Assembly: GCA_046328475.1 (NCBI GenBank)
Contig: JAXLWN010000035.1
Location: forward strand, 8,660-72,659
Length of the DNA stretch: 64,000 nucleotides
Source of the DNA: CADCWN01 sp046328475
GTDB lineage: Bacteria; Chloroflexota; Chloroflexia; Thermomicrobiales; CADCWN01
Direction of reading: 5' to 3'
Below, piece by piece: positions 45,025 to 54,004 of this stretch; the stretch's first letter is position 1, and every line of letters starts with the position of its first letter. The position numbers and the translations under genes are program-made. The notes beneath the pieces are model-generated. The model searched no databases and was not told the DNA's origin. It was given only the letters and a program-made list of their open reading frames with translations.

Positions 45025-45069
45025 GCGCGCCGCGCCGATCCGACCGTCTGAGTGCAAGCAGGGGGAGTT

Positions 45070-46209
45070 GTGGGGGATACGCGAATTGTTCGGATCGAGC
45101 AGGGGATGCTGGAGTCGCGGCGACCGCGCCATGCGGGGAGCAATGCGCGGCTGGGGGATCATGGGTTGACCATTCAGTTGTCGCTGGTGCGGCTGACATC
45201 GGAGGATGGGGTGACCGGGTTTGGGGTGAGTCGGGCGTCGCGCGAGGTGCTGGCGGGGCTGGTTGGGGCGCGGATCGGCGAGGCGTTCGACCCGGCGCGC
45301 GGCGCGGCCGAGGGGTGGCTGGCGTGCGAGTATCCGCTGTGGGATCTGGTTGGCAATCGCGCCGGGCGGCCGGTCTATGCGCTGGCGGCGGAGGTGAATG
45401 GGCGCGCGGTGCCGACGACGCTGCGCGTGCCCTGCTATGACACGTCGCTCTATTTCGACGACCTGCAGGTCGCGGATGAGGGTGAGGCGGCGGCGCTGAT
45501 CGCGGCGGAGGCGCGCGAGGGGTTCGAGCGCGGGCACCGGGCGTTCAAGATTAAGGTCGGGCGCGGGGCGCGGCATTTGCCGCTGGAGGCGGGGAACCAG
45601 CGCGATATCGCGGTGATCCGGGCGGTGCGTGAGGCGGTGGGGCCGGAGTCGCCGATCCTGCTCGATGCGAACAATGGCTACAACCTGAATATCGCCAAGC
45701 GGGTGCTGCGCGAGACGGCCGATTGCGGCGTGCGCTGGCTGGAAGAGGCGTTCCACGAGGATGCGATCCTCTATCGCGACTTGCAGGAATGGCTCGCCGC
45801 CGAGGGGTTGCCGATCTGGATCGCGGATGGCGAGGGGGATGCGTCGCCGCGCCTGCTCGATTGGGCGCGGGATGGGCTGATCGACGTGGTGCAGTACGAC
45901 ATTTTCTCGTATGGCTTCACGCCGTGGCTGGCGACCGGGCGGCAGCTCGATGGCTGGGGGCGGCGGAGCGCGCCGCATCACTATGGGCGGCACTATGGCA
46001 ATTTCGTCGCGGGGCACCTGGCGGCGGCGATCCAGGGCTTCTCCTGTATCGAATGGGACGAAGCGAGCTGCCCGGGGCTCGATAGCAGCGCGTATCGCGT
46101 TGACGAGGGCTGGGTGACGATTCCGGATGTGCCGGGGTTCGGGCTGGGGTTGGATGAGGGGCTGTTCCGCGCGGCGGTTGAGGCGCGGGGCGTCACATTG
46201 CAGCTCTAG
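45070..46209 (+). CDS. mandelate racemase/muconate lactonizing enzyme-family protein (enolase superfamily)
   Basis: 379 residues from GTG 45070 (AGGGGGAG upstream). The N-terminal capping domain ends at about residue 120. The barrel shows the acid/base lysine motif RAFKIKVGRG, the first metal ligand in PILLDANNGYNLN, the second in GVRWLEEAFHEDAIL, and the third region in IWIADGEGD. The C-terminal SAPHHYGRHYGNFVAGHLAAA has the His expected on the opposite face. Such enzymes abstract a proton alpha to a carboxylate, often dehydrating sugar acids. Catabolic neighbours downstream fit an acid-sugar dehydratase, but specificity is unproven. Confidence 0.8.
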   Translation: MGDTRIVRIEQGMLESRRPRHAGSNARLGDHGLTIQLSLVRLTSEDGVTGFGVSRASREVLAGLVGARIGEAFDPARGAAEGWLACEYPLWDLVGNRAGRPVYALAAEVNGRAVPTTLRVPCYDTSLYFDDLQVADEGEAAALIAAEAREGFERGHRAFKIKVGRGARHLPLEAGNQRDIAVIRAVREAVGPESPILLDANNGYNLNIAKRVLRETADCGVRWLEEAFHEDAILYRDLQEWLAAEGLPIWIADGEGDASPRLLDWARDGLIDVVQYDIFSYGFTPWLATGRQLDGWGRRSAPHHYGRHYGNFVAGHLAAAIQGFSCIEWDEASCPGLDSSAYRVDEGWVTIPDVPGFGLGLDEGLFRAAVEARGVTLQL

Positions 46210-46232
46210 GGGTCACACGATTCCACGGCGGG

Positions 46233-47762
46233 CTAGTTGATCCGACGGTAGAGCTGAACGGGGCCAATCACCGTCTCGACGCGGTAGTCGCGGGCGATGA
46301 CGGCCCGGAGGGCACCGTCGCGATCGAAGCCGGAGGCATCGAAGGGCTGTGCGCCCACCACATAGCGCGGCGCGGTGGCGGGATCGTCGAGTCGCGCCAC
46401 GAGTTCCGCGAATGCGCCGGGCGTCCACTTGAGTTCGCGCGGGTAGATCCAGCGAATGGCGGGGCGTCGCTGCGACAGATAGTAGATATCGGCCTGGTCA
46501 TAGGCGACGAAGATTGTCTCATCTGCGGCGGTGTGCGCCCGCAGATAGGCGGCGATTGGCCCGATCTCGGAGACAACCTCGACGGGGGAGTTCGCGTACT
46601 CGGCCATATCGGCGGGGCGCGGCCCATGCGCCTGCAAATCGACCAGGGTCACCAGGAGGACGCCGCCGACTGCCAGGGCGAGGGCCTGAGCGAGTAGCCA
46701 ACCGCCCCGGCGCGGGCGCGAGAGCAGGTGGTTGAGCCCCAGCACGGCGGCCACAGCCAGGGAGGGGACCAATTGCTGGTAATAGTGCAGGGTCCAACTG
46801 CCGCCGAGCGCCACCCCGGCGTAGGAAGATCCGAACCAGAGCCACCAGAAGGTGGCCGCCCGCGCGCCGGAGCGCCGGAGCGTCCACATCCCGAGCGGGA
46901 CAAACAGGAGGATGGGGAGGCGGAAGACGATGTAGGTCACCCCTTGCACCATCCGCGCGACCTGGCTGCCCGCCGTCTCGGTCAGCACCGAGTCTTGCGT
47001 GACGCGATAGAAGAGCACCGCGCTGAAATAGAGATCCGGCACCGTTCGCCAACCGTGCAGGATCGCCGGTCCCCCGCCGAGGACCAGGCCCACCGCAAGC
47101 GCCCCGCCCGCCCAGCGAACCACCCGCCAGGAAGCCCGCTCGCGCAGCGCCCGCAGCAGCAGCCAGAGGCCGGCGAGCGGCACCGTGACCACCGCCGCAG
47201 GCTTGATCAGCGTCGCCGCCGCGATGAGGAATCCGGAACCGGCCAGCAACAGGGTGGTACGCCAGCCCCCGAGCGGATACGCGTCGGCGCGCAGCAGGAG
47301 CGCCAGGCTGAACAGCAGCGGCAGGAGCATGAAGAGTTCGGCGTTGGCGGTGTAGCCGTCGAAGACGGGTGTGGCGAAGAGCAGCGTGAAGAGCGCGGCC
47401 GAGCCGAGCGCGATCTTACGGTCCCAGATAGAGGCCACGACAGCGTAGAGGGCGAGGGCGCAGGCGGAGGCGACCAGGGCAGCGGCGATGTGGATGCCGC
47501 GCGACGAGCCGAGGCCGACGGCTTCGATCGCGCGGAAGACGACAAAGATGCCCTGGGGCCGGGTGATGGTGAGATCCTGATAGAGGGTGTCGCCATTGGC
47601 CCACCAGTAGGCGGCGGTGGCATAGCCAGCAGCGTCAACGTGCAGGGGGGCGTCAAGATAGGGGAGCCAGAGGAGCCAGCCGAGGAGTGTCAGTGCGCCC
47701 AACGCGAGGGGTGTCCAGATGCTGGCGCGGGCGCGCTGCAGCTCCACTTTCTCGCGCGACAT
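46233..47762 (-). CDS. GT39/ArnT-like membrane glycosyltransferase
   Basis: 509 residues from ATG 47762. About eleven TM helices. The first extracytoplasmic loop has DAPLHVDAAGYATAAYWWANGDTLYQD, carrying the acidic residues used by GT-C enzymes, followed by TRPQGIFVVFRAIEA. A later loop with GGSWTLHYYQQLVPSLAVAA is also typical. The C-terminal soluble domain reads ETIFVAYDQADIYYLSQRRPA. These enzymes transfer sugar from a polyprenyl phosphate outside the cytoplasm. It converges with the enolase-like gene. Confidence 0.75.
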   Translation of the reverse strand: MSREKVELQRARASIWTPLALGALTLLGWLLWLPYLDAPLHVDAAGYATAAYWWANGDTLYQDLTITRPQGIFVVFRAIEAVGLGSSRGIHIAAALVASACALALYAVVASIWDRKIALGSAALFTLLFATPVFDGYTANAELFMLLPLLFSLALLLRADAYPLGGWRTTLLLAGSGFLIAAATLIKPAAVVTVPLAGLWLLLRALRERASWRVVRWAGGALAVGLVLGGGPAILHGWRTVPDLYFSAVLFYRVTQDSVLTETAGSQVARMVQGVTYIVFRLPILLFVPLGMWTLRRSGARAATFWWLWFGSSYAGVALGGSWTLHYYQQLVPSLAVAAVLGLNHLLSRPRRGGWLLAQALALAVGGVLLVTLVDLQAHGPRPADMAEYANSPVEVVSEIGPIAAYLRAHTAADETIFVAYDQADIYYLSQRRPAIRWIYPRELKWTPGAFAELVARLDDPATAPRYVVGAQPFDASGFDRDGALRAVIARDYRVETVIGPVQLYRRIN

Positions 47763-48105
47763 CCAGCCCTTGCCCGATGGATCAGTTCGCGTATCGCGCC
47801 ATCAAGGATAGCAGCAGCGCATACAGAATGCCATCCTGCGCTACTGGTTCCGTGACGCTGTCAGCGTCGGGTGGTGTTCCGCAGTTCGCCCGGGGATGAA
47901 GTCTCCGGGCTACGCGATGCGCCGGATCACTCTGGCTGGGGGCGGGTTCGGACGCAGGCGGCAGGCGTGTGGCCAGATCATGCCGCCGCGTCGGCGACGT
48001 TGGCAGCACCCTGGTGCAATGGCTGCGCGCGGTTGACGCGCCCTGGTAGCTCCGCGATACTCCGCGCAAGTGTTCGGGGCAAACGTGATGAAGGAGGCAA
48101 AAAGG
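47763..48105. other. gene-free 340-bp stretch
   Basis: Contains a GCCCGGGGATGAAGTCTCCGGGC-type hairpin (about 47896-47920) related to a copy near 53836, and otherwise ordinary GC-rich sequence. The RBS AAGGAGG (48091) belongs to the next gene. Confidence 0.5.
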
Positions 48106-49362
48106 ATGGCAGAGCGAGTCAAACTCGCCATCGTCGGGTGCGGCGGCATGGGGCGGCGGCACCTGGCGGGGCTGGCGGAGTTGTCGCGGAGCGACCACAA
48201 CAATGTCGATCTGGTGGCGGTGTGCGACCTGAATCGGCAGAACGCCGAGGATATGGCCGACGAGGCCGAGCAGCTGATGGGCGCGAATGTCCAGGTCTTT
48301 AGCGATGCGGCGCAGATGGTCAAGGAAGTGGAGGGGTTGCAGGCGGCGGACTGCACCACCGACACCGGGTCGCACCACAAGGCGGCGACGGGATTGCTCG
48401 ATCTGGGGCTGCACACGCTGTGCGAGAAGCCGCTGGCGCTGACGATGCGGGGCTGCAACCTGATCATCGACGCGGCGGAGCGGAACGGCAAGATCCTGTC
48501 GGTGGCGGAGAATTATCGCCGCGATCCGATCAACCGGCTGGTCCGCGCGCTGCTGGACGATGGGGCGATCGGCGACCGCCAGTTCATCATGGAGACGGCG
48601 GTGCGGGGGAAGGATGACATGTTCATCACACCCTGGCGGCACCAGAAGCTCTTCGGCACGCTGACGCTCGATGCGGGCGTCCACTACGCCGACATTCTCC
48701 AGTATTACTTCGGCGACGCGGCGACGGTCTATGGCAAGGTGCGGCTCTACGAGAAGATGCGCGTGGTGCGGCGCACGGCCGGGCCGGGCGGATTCTACGA
48801 GAAGTGGGCCGCGAATCTGCCGCCGACGGTCGAGGCGACCGGCGAAGATGCGATGTTCGCGACGATCACGTTCGAGAATGGCGCGCTGGGACAGTGGACC
48901 GACCACTATGCGGGGCATGGCGAGCCGCTGAGCTACCGGATGGTCTACGGGACGCGCGGCTCGCTGAATTGTCCGGGGGACCGCAATGGTCGGCCGATCA
49001 AGATGATGCTCGATGATGGCGTCGCGATCGATGACGAGCGCATCCTGGAGTACGCGCCGAGCTACAAGCTCGATCCGGCCGCTGCGGCGTTGTTCGGCGG
49101 CGAGCGGGTCTGGAGCTACGATCTGGATTTCACGGAGATCGACCGCAAGCTGCTGGCGCTGGAGTACCACGAGTTCGCGGAGTGCATCCGCACCGGGCAG
49201 CAGCCGGAGGTGACGGGCGCGGTGGCGAAGCGCGCGGTGGCGTTGGTCTATGCGCTGTTCGAGTCTGACCGCACGGGTCGGCCGGTGACGATCGAGGAGA
49301 TCGAGGCGGTCGGGATCGATGCGTATCAGCGGGAGATCGACGAGCATCTGGGGTTGGTTTAG
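48106..49362 (+). CDS. Gfo/Idh/MocA-family NAD(P)-dependent oxidoreductase
   Basis: 418 residues; ATG 48106 is chosen since AAGGAGG ends 8 bases before it. The Rossmann start is KLAIVGCGGMGRRHLAGLAEL. The family motif EKPLA lies in LDLGLHTLCEKPLALTMRGC, followed by VAENYRRDPINRLVRALLDDG and a C-terminal dehydrogenase domain with TLTLDAGVHYADILQYYFGD (the D-x3-H active-site pattern). Members oxidise or epimerise sugars and polyols. The next gene and others nearby suggest use of plant- or biofilm-derived sugars. Confidence 0.85.
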   Translation: MAERVKLAIVGCGGMGRRHLAGLAELSRSDHNNVDLVAVCDLNRQNAEDMADEAEQLMGANVQVFSDAAQMVKEVEGLQAADCTTDTGSHHKAATGLLDLGLHTLCEKPLALTMRGCNLIIDAAERNGKILSVAENYRRDPINRLVRALLDDGAIGDRQFIMETAVRGKDDMFITPWRHQKLFGTLTLDAGVHYADILQYYFGDAATVYGKVRLYEKMRVVRRTAGPGGFYEKWAANLPPTVEATGEDAMFATITFENGALGQWTDHYAGHGEPLSYRMVYGTRGSLNCPGDRNGRPIKMMLDDGVAIDDERILEYAPSYKLDPAAAALFGGERVWSYDLDFTEIDRKLLALEYHEFAECIRTGQQPEVTGAVAKRAVALVYALFESDRTGRPVTIEEIEAVGIDAYQREIDEHLGLV

Positions 49363-49440
49363 TGTGAGTGCTGAGTGCTGAGTGCGCGTGGGTCGGGGAT
49401 AGGCGATAGGCGATAGGCGATAGTGGCGATAGGCGATAGA
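49362..49440 (+). repeat. 7-bp tandem repeats (GTGCTGA, then GGCGATA)
   Basis: GAGTGCT units touch the oxidoreductase stop; GATAGGC units follow up to 49440. Confidence 0.8.
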
Positions 49441-49610
49441 GGGGACGGACCGCTCGCCGCCACCTTCGGGTACCCGCGGCACCCGCCCCATGCGTGGGTC
49501 CCCGGCCGCAAGGAGCGGGGCAAGGTTGTTGTGACGTGGTGGCGTTTTCGTGCCTCTGCGCATCCCAAGGTTCGGGTGCGCAGGGGCATCATTGTAGCTG
49601 GGAGGATGTG

Positions 49611-50438
49611 ATGGAGCAGTATTATTCAGGGGCGGCGGAGGTGTCGTCGTATCTGTGTCACCGGGTGGCGGGGCCGCTGGTGATCGATGGGGATCTGGAG
49701 AAGGAGGTCTGGAAGCGGGCACCGAAGTCGCGGCGGTTTGTGGATGTGATCAATGGGCGGGCGTGTCCTTTTGAGACGCGGGCGGCGGCGTTGTGGGACG
49801 ATGAGTTCCTCTATATCGGGTTCTGGGTGGAGGAGCCGAGCGTTGAGGCGGCGATGACCGAGCGGGATTCGGTCATCTTCAACGAGAATGATGTGGAGGT
49901 CTTTATCGACGGGGGAGATTGCTACTACGAGTTCGAGATTAATGCGCTGAATACGATCTACGAGGTCTTTTTCATCTGGCAGGATGCGTATAAGCGGGGC
50001 GGGCGGTTCGATACGCCGGAGTTCGATCTGTTCGGGGGGCAGGCGACGGGGTTTGGGGGCAATTTCGACCGGATCGGGGACCATTTCTGGTGGGGGGCGC
50101 ACCCGCGCGGGGCGCGCTGGGCCTTCCCGCGCTGGGATTTTCCGGGGCTGAAGAGCGCGGTGAAGATCGATGGGACGCTGAACGATCCGACGACGGTGGA
50201 CCGGGGCTGGACGGTTGAGCTGGCGTTCCCGTGGGCGGGGATGGGGCAGTTGGGGCATGGGCGGAGCATCCCGCCGGCGGATGGGGATGTCTGGCGGATG
50301 ATGTTTGCGCGGTATCAGAAGATGAACCACATGGATCGGATTTCGCACACGGGGTGGGCGGCGGATCGGATCGGGTCGATGGATAACCATGTGCCGGAGT
50401 GTTGGACGAGGGTGGAGTTTTCGAGTCGTGAGTCGTGA
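49611..50438 (+). CDS. CBM9-like carbohydrate-binding family protein
   Basis: 275 residues from ATG 49611 (GGGAGG upstream). The DOMON/CBM9 pattern is clear: PLVIDGDLEKEVWKRAPKSR, AAALWDDEFLYIGFWVEEP, NDVEVFIDGGDCYYEFEINA and RGWTVELAFPWAGMGQLG. No signal peptide is visible, so it may be cytoplasmic or exported by another route. It follows the oxidoreductase on the same strand. The last residues (SSRES) and the stop come from a GAGTCGT tandem repeat. Confidence 0.8.
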   Translation: MEQYYSGAAEVSSYLCHRVAGPLVIDGDLEKEVWKRAPKSRRFVDVINGRACPFETRAAALWDDEFLYIGFWVEEPSVEAAMTERDSVIFNENDVEVFIDGGDCYYEFEINALNTIYEVFFIWQDAYKRGGRFDTPEFDLFGGQATGFGGNFDRIGDHFWWGAHPRGARWAFPRWDFPGLKSAVKIDGTLNDPTTVDRGWTVELAFPWAGMGQLGHGRSIPPADGDVWRMMFARYQKMNHMDRISHTGWAADRIGSMDNHVPECWTRVEFSSRES

Positions 50439-50487
50439 GTCGTGAGTCGTGAGAGGAGTAACGAGTAACGAGTAACGAGTAACGAGG
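50423..50487 (+). repeat. 7-bp tandem repeats (GTGAGTC, then TAACGAG)
   Basis: Four GTGAGTC units supply the stop codon (TGA) of the CBM9-like gene, then four TAACGAG units follow without a break in step. Confidence 0.85.
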
Positions 50488-50510
50488 GGGGACGGACCTC
50501 ACCCCCGCCG

Positions 50511-50625
50511 CCTGCGGGCGGCACCCCCTCTCCCGCGAGGAGAGGGGGTGGACCTCTCCCCGCCGCTGCGGGACGGCGACCGCCACCCGCACGCGGGTAC
50601 CCGGCTGCGTGGGGAGGGTAGGGGG
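50511..50625. repeat. CCCTCTCCC-family palindromes
   Basis: GCCGCCTGCGGGCGGC, CCCCCTCTCC-CGCGA-GGAGAGGGGG, and a second CCGCTGCGG plus CACCCGCACGCGGGT set. Confidence 0.7.
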
Positions 50626-50629
50626 TGGG

Positions 50630-51734
50630 TCAGGGGAGGGTGTCGAGGAGGTGGGTGAGTTCGGCTTCGGTGTTGTAGTAGTGGGGTGAGACGCGGATTG
50701 CGCCGTTGCGGACGGAGACGTTGATGTTGGCGGCGGTGAGGCGGTCGAAGAGGGTTTGGGTGGGGTGGAGGTCGCTGGTGAAGAGGACGATGCCGGAGCG
50801 TTCGGGGGCGCGGCGGGGGCTGGTGACGCGGTAGTCTTGGCGGCGAGGCCGTCGCAGAGGGCGTCGGTGAGGGCGAGGATCCGCGACTCGATGGGGTCGT
50901 TACCGAGTTCGACGATCAGTTCCAGGGTGCCGCCGAGGCCATGGATGCCGATGGCGTTGTCGGGCCGGGTTCGAAGCGGCGGGCGTCGGGGAGGTCGAGG
51001 CGGTAGTCGAAGTTGAAGGGGTTGTTGATGCTGAGCCAGCCGACGGTGCGGACGTTCAGGCGGTCGAGGGCGCGGTCTGAGCAGTAGAAGATGCCGATGC
51101 CGGTGGGGCCGAGCAACCATTTGTGGGCGTCGGCGGCGACGACATCGGCCCCGCAGGCTTGCACGTCGAGGGCGAGCGCGCCGAGGCTCTGGATGCCGTC
51201 CACGATGAAGAGGAGGTCGTGGTCGCGGCAGAGCTGGCCGATGGCGGCGAGGTCGGAGCGGAAGCCGGTCTTGAACTGGACGGTGCTGATCGCGACGGCG
51301 CGGGTGCGGCCGTCGATGGCGTCGGCGATGTCGTCGGTCAGGACGCGGCCCTCGCGGGCGGCGACACGGCGGGTTTCGACGCCCTGACCGGCGAGGTTTT
51401 GCCGGGGAAGACGACCGAGGGGAAGTCGTTGTCGTGGACGACGACATTGTCACCCGCGCGCCAGTCGATGCCGTTGGCGGCGAGGAGATCCTTCGGAGGT
51501 GTTCTTGATGAAGGCGATCTGGTCGGGGCGGGCGTTGATCAGGGCGGCGCTGAGGTCGCGCACGCGCTGGGTGCGCGCTGGCCATTCGCTGCGATCGAGC
51601 ACGAGGTATTCGTTGATCGCCTGGTCCATCCATTGCTGCGAACGGCGCGGGATCGGGCCGACGGCGGCGTGGTTGAGGTAGACGCATTTTTCGACGATTG
51701 GGAATTCTTGGCGGATTTGGGCGACGTCGATCAT
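50630..51734 (-). pseudogene. class V PLP-dependent aminotransferase (cysteine desulfurase-like), frame-shifted
   Basis: ATG 51734 gives MIDVAQIRQEFPIVEKCVYLNHAAVGPIP, the classic class V opening, then FIKNTSEG. Sense shifts near 51489 (LLAANGIDWRAGDNVVVHDN), near 51405, and again into FIVDGIQSLGALALDVQACG and VVAADAHKWLLGPTGIGIFY, where AHKW holds the PLP lysine. It shifts twice more near 50970 and 50838 and ends NINVSVRNGAIRVSPHYYNT, TEAELTHLLDTLP, stop 50630. All conserved parts are present and about 368 codons would remain. At least four indels make this the most damaged enzyme gene outside the glycan locus; errors or decay. Confidence 0.75.
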
Positions 51735-51763
51735 TGTTAGCCTCGCTCCTCTTCCTTGAGCGC

Positions 51764-51832
51764 CCCGAGGGCTGAAGCCCTGGGCTGGGGGTGCGCTGCG
51801 GCGCACCGCGAAGCCCGCCTGCGCGGGCTCGA
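51764..51832 (-). repeat. two-hairpin repeat, copy 6 (inverted)
   Basis: AGGGCT-GA-AGCCCT (51768-51781), a GTGCGCTGCGGCGCACCGCG spacer, and AGCCCGC/GCGGGCT. Opposite orientation to copy 2. The rest of 51735-52074 shows nothing else I can name. Confidence 0.7.
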
Positions 51833-52074
51833 CGGCGCAAGCTTTCCGCAGGTTGCGCCCATGCTCCGCACTATACCATTCCCGGATGGCACTTCCGAGC
51901 CATATGTCTCCTATCCGTGGTTGCGGGCAGATCAACGGTGGCATCGCGAATGGGCATCCAGCAGGCGAGCAGCGTCGTTAACCAGCCGATTGTGTCAGTG
52001 CGGACATTGCGACCACGGGTTCCTTGCGCCGACTCGGGGTGGGGCGGGCAAAATGCAACCGGAGGGACTTCCAG

Positions 52075-52654
52075 ATGACCGAAGCTGAGGCCCGACAGTT
52101 GCTCGCCTCCTACGTTCCCCTCGACGATACCTGGGGCGCGCATTCGGTCGCGGTCTCCCAAGCGGCGGGCCGAATCGCGGAGGCGCTGCGCGAGGTGGGT
52201 GCGCAGGTGGACCCTCCTTCTGGCGAGGACGGGCGGACTCCTGCATGACATCGGGCGCAGCGTGACGCACCATATCTCCGATCACGCCTGGGCGGGCTAC
52301 GAGAGACTGTTGCGCGATGGGGAACCGGTCCTGGCGCGCTTTTGTGTGGCGCATCAACTCGGCGGGCTGCGGCCTGAGGAAGCGGTGTTGATCGGTTGGC
52401 CTGCGGAGGATTATCGGCCGCGTACCTGGGAAGAGAAGGCGGTGACGATTGCTGATGGGCTGGCCAAAGGGAATCAAATCGTGCTGCTGGCGGATCGCTG
52501 CGCCGAGGTTCGGGTGCGCTATCGCGAGGCAGTTGACCCGACCACGTATACCCTCCTGATCGGCGTTGAGGCGAAGATTCGTGCGTTGATGGACGAGGTT
52601 GAGGCGGTGACGAAACAGTCTGTCGAGGCACTTTGCGGTGCTGGGCGGCTCTAA
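52075..52654 (+). CDS. HD-domain phosphohydrolase (one frame change)
   Basis: ATG 52075 follows GGAGGG and gives MTEAEARQLLASYVPLDDTWGAHSVAVSQAAGRIAEAL. The first His of the HD signature is in WGAHSVAVS. After GAQVDP (near 52210) a one-base shift leads to LARTGGLLHDIGRSVTHH, where the HD pair lies. Then ARFCVAHQLGG and EKAVTIADGLAKG follow, all as in small HD hydrolases acting on nucleotides. About 193 codons in total. The frame change is probably a sequence error. Confidence 0.75.
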
Positions 52655-52675
52655 CGCATCCCGAACTGGCGCGAG

Positions 52676-52704
52676 TTGCGGTCTGTCGCGAAGCTTGGCA
52701 TGAT
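52676..52704 (+). promoter_or_regulatory. possible promoter of the LLM-family gene
   Basis: TTGCGG (52676-52681), a 17-base spacer, and CATGAT (52699-52704), 41 bases before the ATG. Confidence 0.4.
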
Positions 52705-52745
52705 CGGGCGTGGCGAGGGATGTTGACAGCGACGGGAGGCCTGGC

Positions 52746-53804
52746 ATGGAGATCGGTATTGGTATTGACCCGACCGCGCGCCTGACCTGGGAGGAGCGGC
52801 GGACGGTGGTCCGCGAGGCGGCGCAACTCGGCTATAGCAGCGCGTGGACCCCGGCCGGGCTGGGAAATGATGCGTTTCAGGTCTGTACCCAGTGGTGGGA
52901 AGCGTCGAGCGAGGTGGTGGCGGGGGGGCTGACGACGGGGATTTCGGTCGTGCCGGTGCCGATCTGGACGGTGCCCGCGCTGGCGACGATCACCGGGGCG
53001 CTGGCCGATCTGAGCGGCGGGCGGTTTATCCTCGGGATTGGGTCGGGGAGTATTCATGACCCGGGCTATCGCGGGATGTTCGGGTTGGAGAATATTTCGC
53101 CGATTAAGCTGATGCGCGACTATCTGGTGACGCTGCGCGGGCTGCTGGCGGGCAAGGCGGTCACGCACGAAGGTCCGGCGGTGACGCTGCGGAATGTGCG
53201 CCTCGGCATCCCCGAGACGGCCGACGGCAAGCCGGTCGCTCCGGTCTACCTGGCGGCGCTGGGGCCGCAGATGCTGCGGCTGGCGGGCGAGGCGTCCGAT
53301 GGCGCGGCGCTGAACTGGTGCTCGGCCGAGCAGGTGGACTGGAGCCGCGAGGTGGTGGCGGAGGGGGCGCGCAAGGCGGGGCGCGATCCGGGCGAGATTA
53401 ACATGATGGAGTACATCCGGATCTGCGTGGACGAGGATGCGGCGGTCGCCCGGCGTGCGTTCGCGAAGGCGGTGATGGGATATGCGCTGGCGCGCGGCGA
53501 CGATAAGGGGCGCGGCTATCGCGCGCACTTCGCGCGGATGGGCTTCGATGCGGCGCTGACGGATCTGGAGGATCGCCGGGATAGCGGGGCGTCGGCGGAT
53601 GAGCTGGCGGACCGGTTCCCGGACGAGTTGCTGCATCTCGTCGGGTACTACGGCACGGCCGAGGGGGCGGCGGCGGCGTTCAAGCGGGTGGCCGGGAGCC
53701 TGGATACGGCGATCGTGCGGGTTGTCCCGGCGCGACCGGGCGCGGATGCGGTGCGCGCGGTGATGCATGCGTGCGCGCCGGAGAAGGTGCGGGCGGCGGG
53801 GTAG
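52746..53804 (+). CDS. LLM-class (F420-dependent-type) flavin oxidoreductase
   Basis: 352 residues from ATG 52746 (MEIGIGIDPTARLTWEERR). The luciferase-like barrel shows AAQLGYSSAWTPAGLG, GLTTGISVVPVPIWTVPALA, DLSGGRFILGIGSGSIHDPG and VAPVYLAALGPQMLRLAGEASDG, the usual order for F420-dependent members. It reduces or oxidises a small organic substrate using reduced F420 or FMN. It is monocistronic, with its own promoter and a CCCTCTCCC palindrome behind it. Confidence 0.85.
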   Translation: MEIGIGIDPTARLTWEERRTVVREAAQLGYSSAWTPAGLGNDAFQVCTQWWEASSEVVAGGLTTGISVVPVPIWTVPALATITGALADLSGGRFILGIGSGSIHDPGYRGMFGLENISPIKLMRDYLVTLRGLLAGKAVTHEGPAVTLRNVRLGIPETADGKPVAPVYLAALGPQMLRLAGEASDGAALNWCSAEQVDWSREVVAEGARKAGRDPGEINMMEYIRICVDEDAAVARRAFAKAVMGYALARGDDKGRGYRAHFARMGFDAALTDLEDRRDSGASADELADRFPDELLHLVGYYGTAEGAAAAFKRVAGSLDTAIVRVVPARPGADAVRAVMHACAPEKVRAAG

Positions 53805-53835
53805 CTTGTCCCCGAAGTGGGTGGCATGCGGAGAG

Positions 53836-53925
53836 CGCCCGGAGATGAAGTGTTCTGGGGACGACCCCACCCCGCCGCCTGCGGGCGGCACCCCTCCCCC
53901 TTGCGAGGGAGAGGGGAAGGTTCTG
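53836..53925. repeat. CCCTCTCCC-family and GATGAAGT hairpin repeats
   Basis: CGCCCGGAGATGAAGTGTTCTGGGG, GCCGCCTGCGGGCGGC and CCCCTCCCCCTTGCGAGGGAGAGGGG-like palindromes after the LLM gene. Confidence 0.65.
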
Positions 53926-54004
53926 GGGAGAGGCGGGTGGCGCTGATGTCGCTGCATCTCGCGGCGAGTGGGGCGATGGCGGCACGCGAGGCTGAGGGGG
54001 AGCG

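Larger units (their letters stand above)
44397..45069. other. gene-free 670-bp stretch: AT-rich patch, palindromic repeats, promoter
   Basis: 44500-44560 is unusually AT-rich (GGTAAATAGGTTTG, TTTTTAACTTTCC). Then come two TTAAAGTCCCCC-type palindromes (44603-44650, 44680-44718), a GTAGGGGCG palindrome (44896-44920), and an extended -10 promoter at 45019. Short open frames here are low-complexity and not convincing genes. Confidence 0.6.

Noticed and set aside
45052..45069. GTG 45052 as start of the enolase-superfamily gene
   Set aside because: The later GTG 45070 has the AGGGGGAG ribosome-binding site at proper distance.
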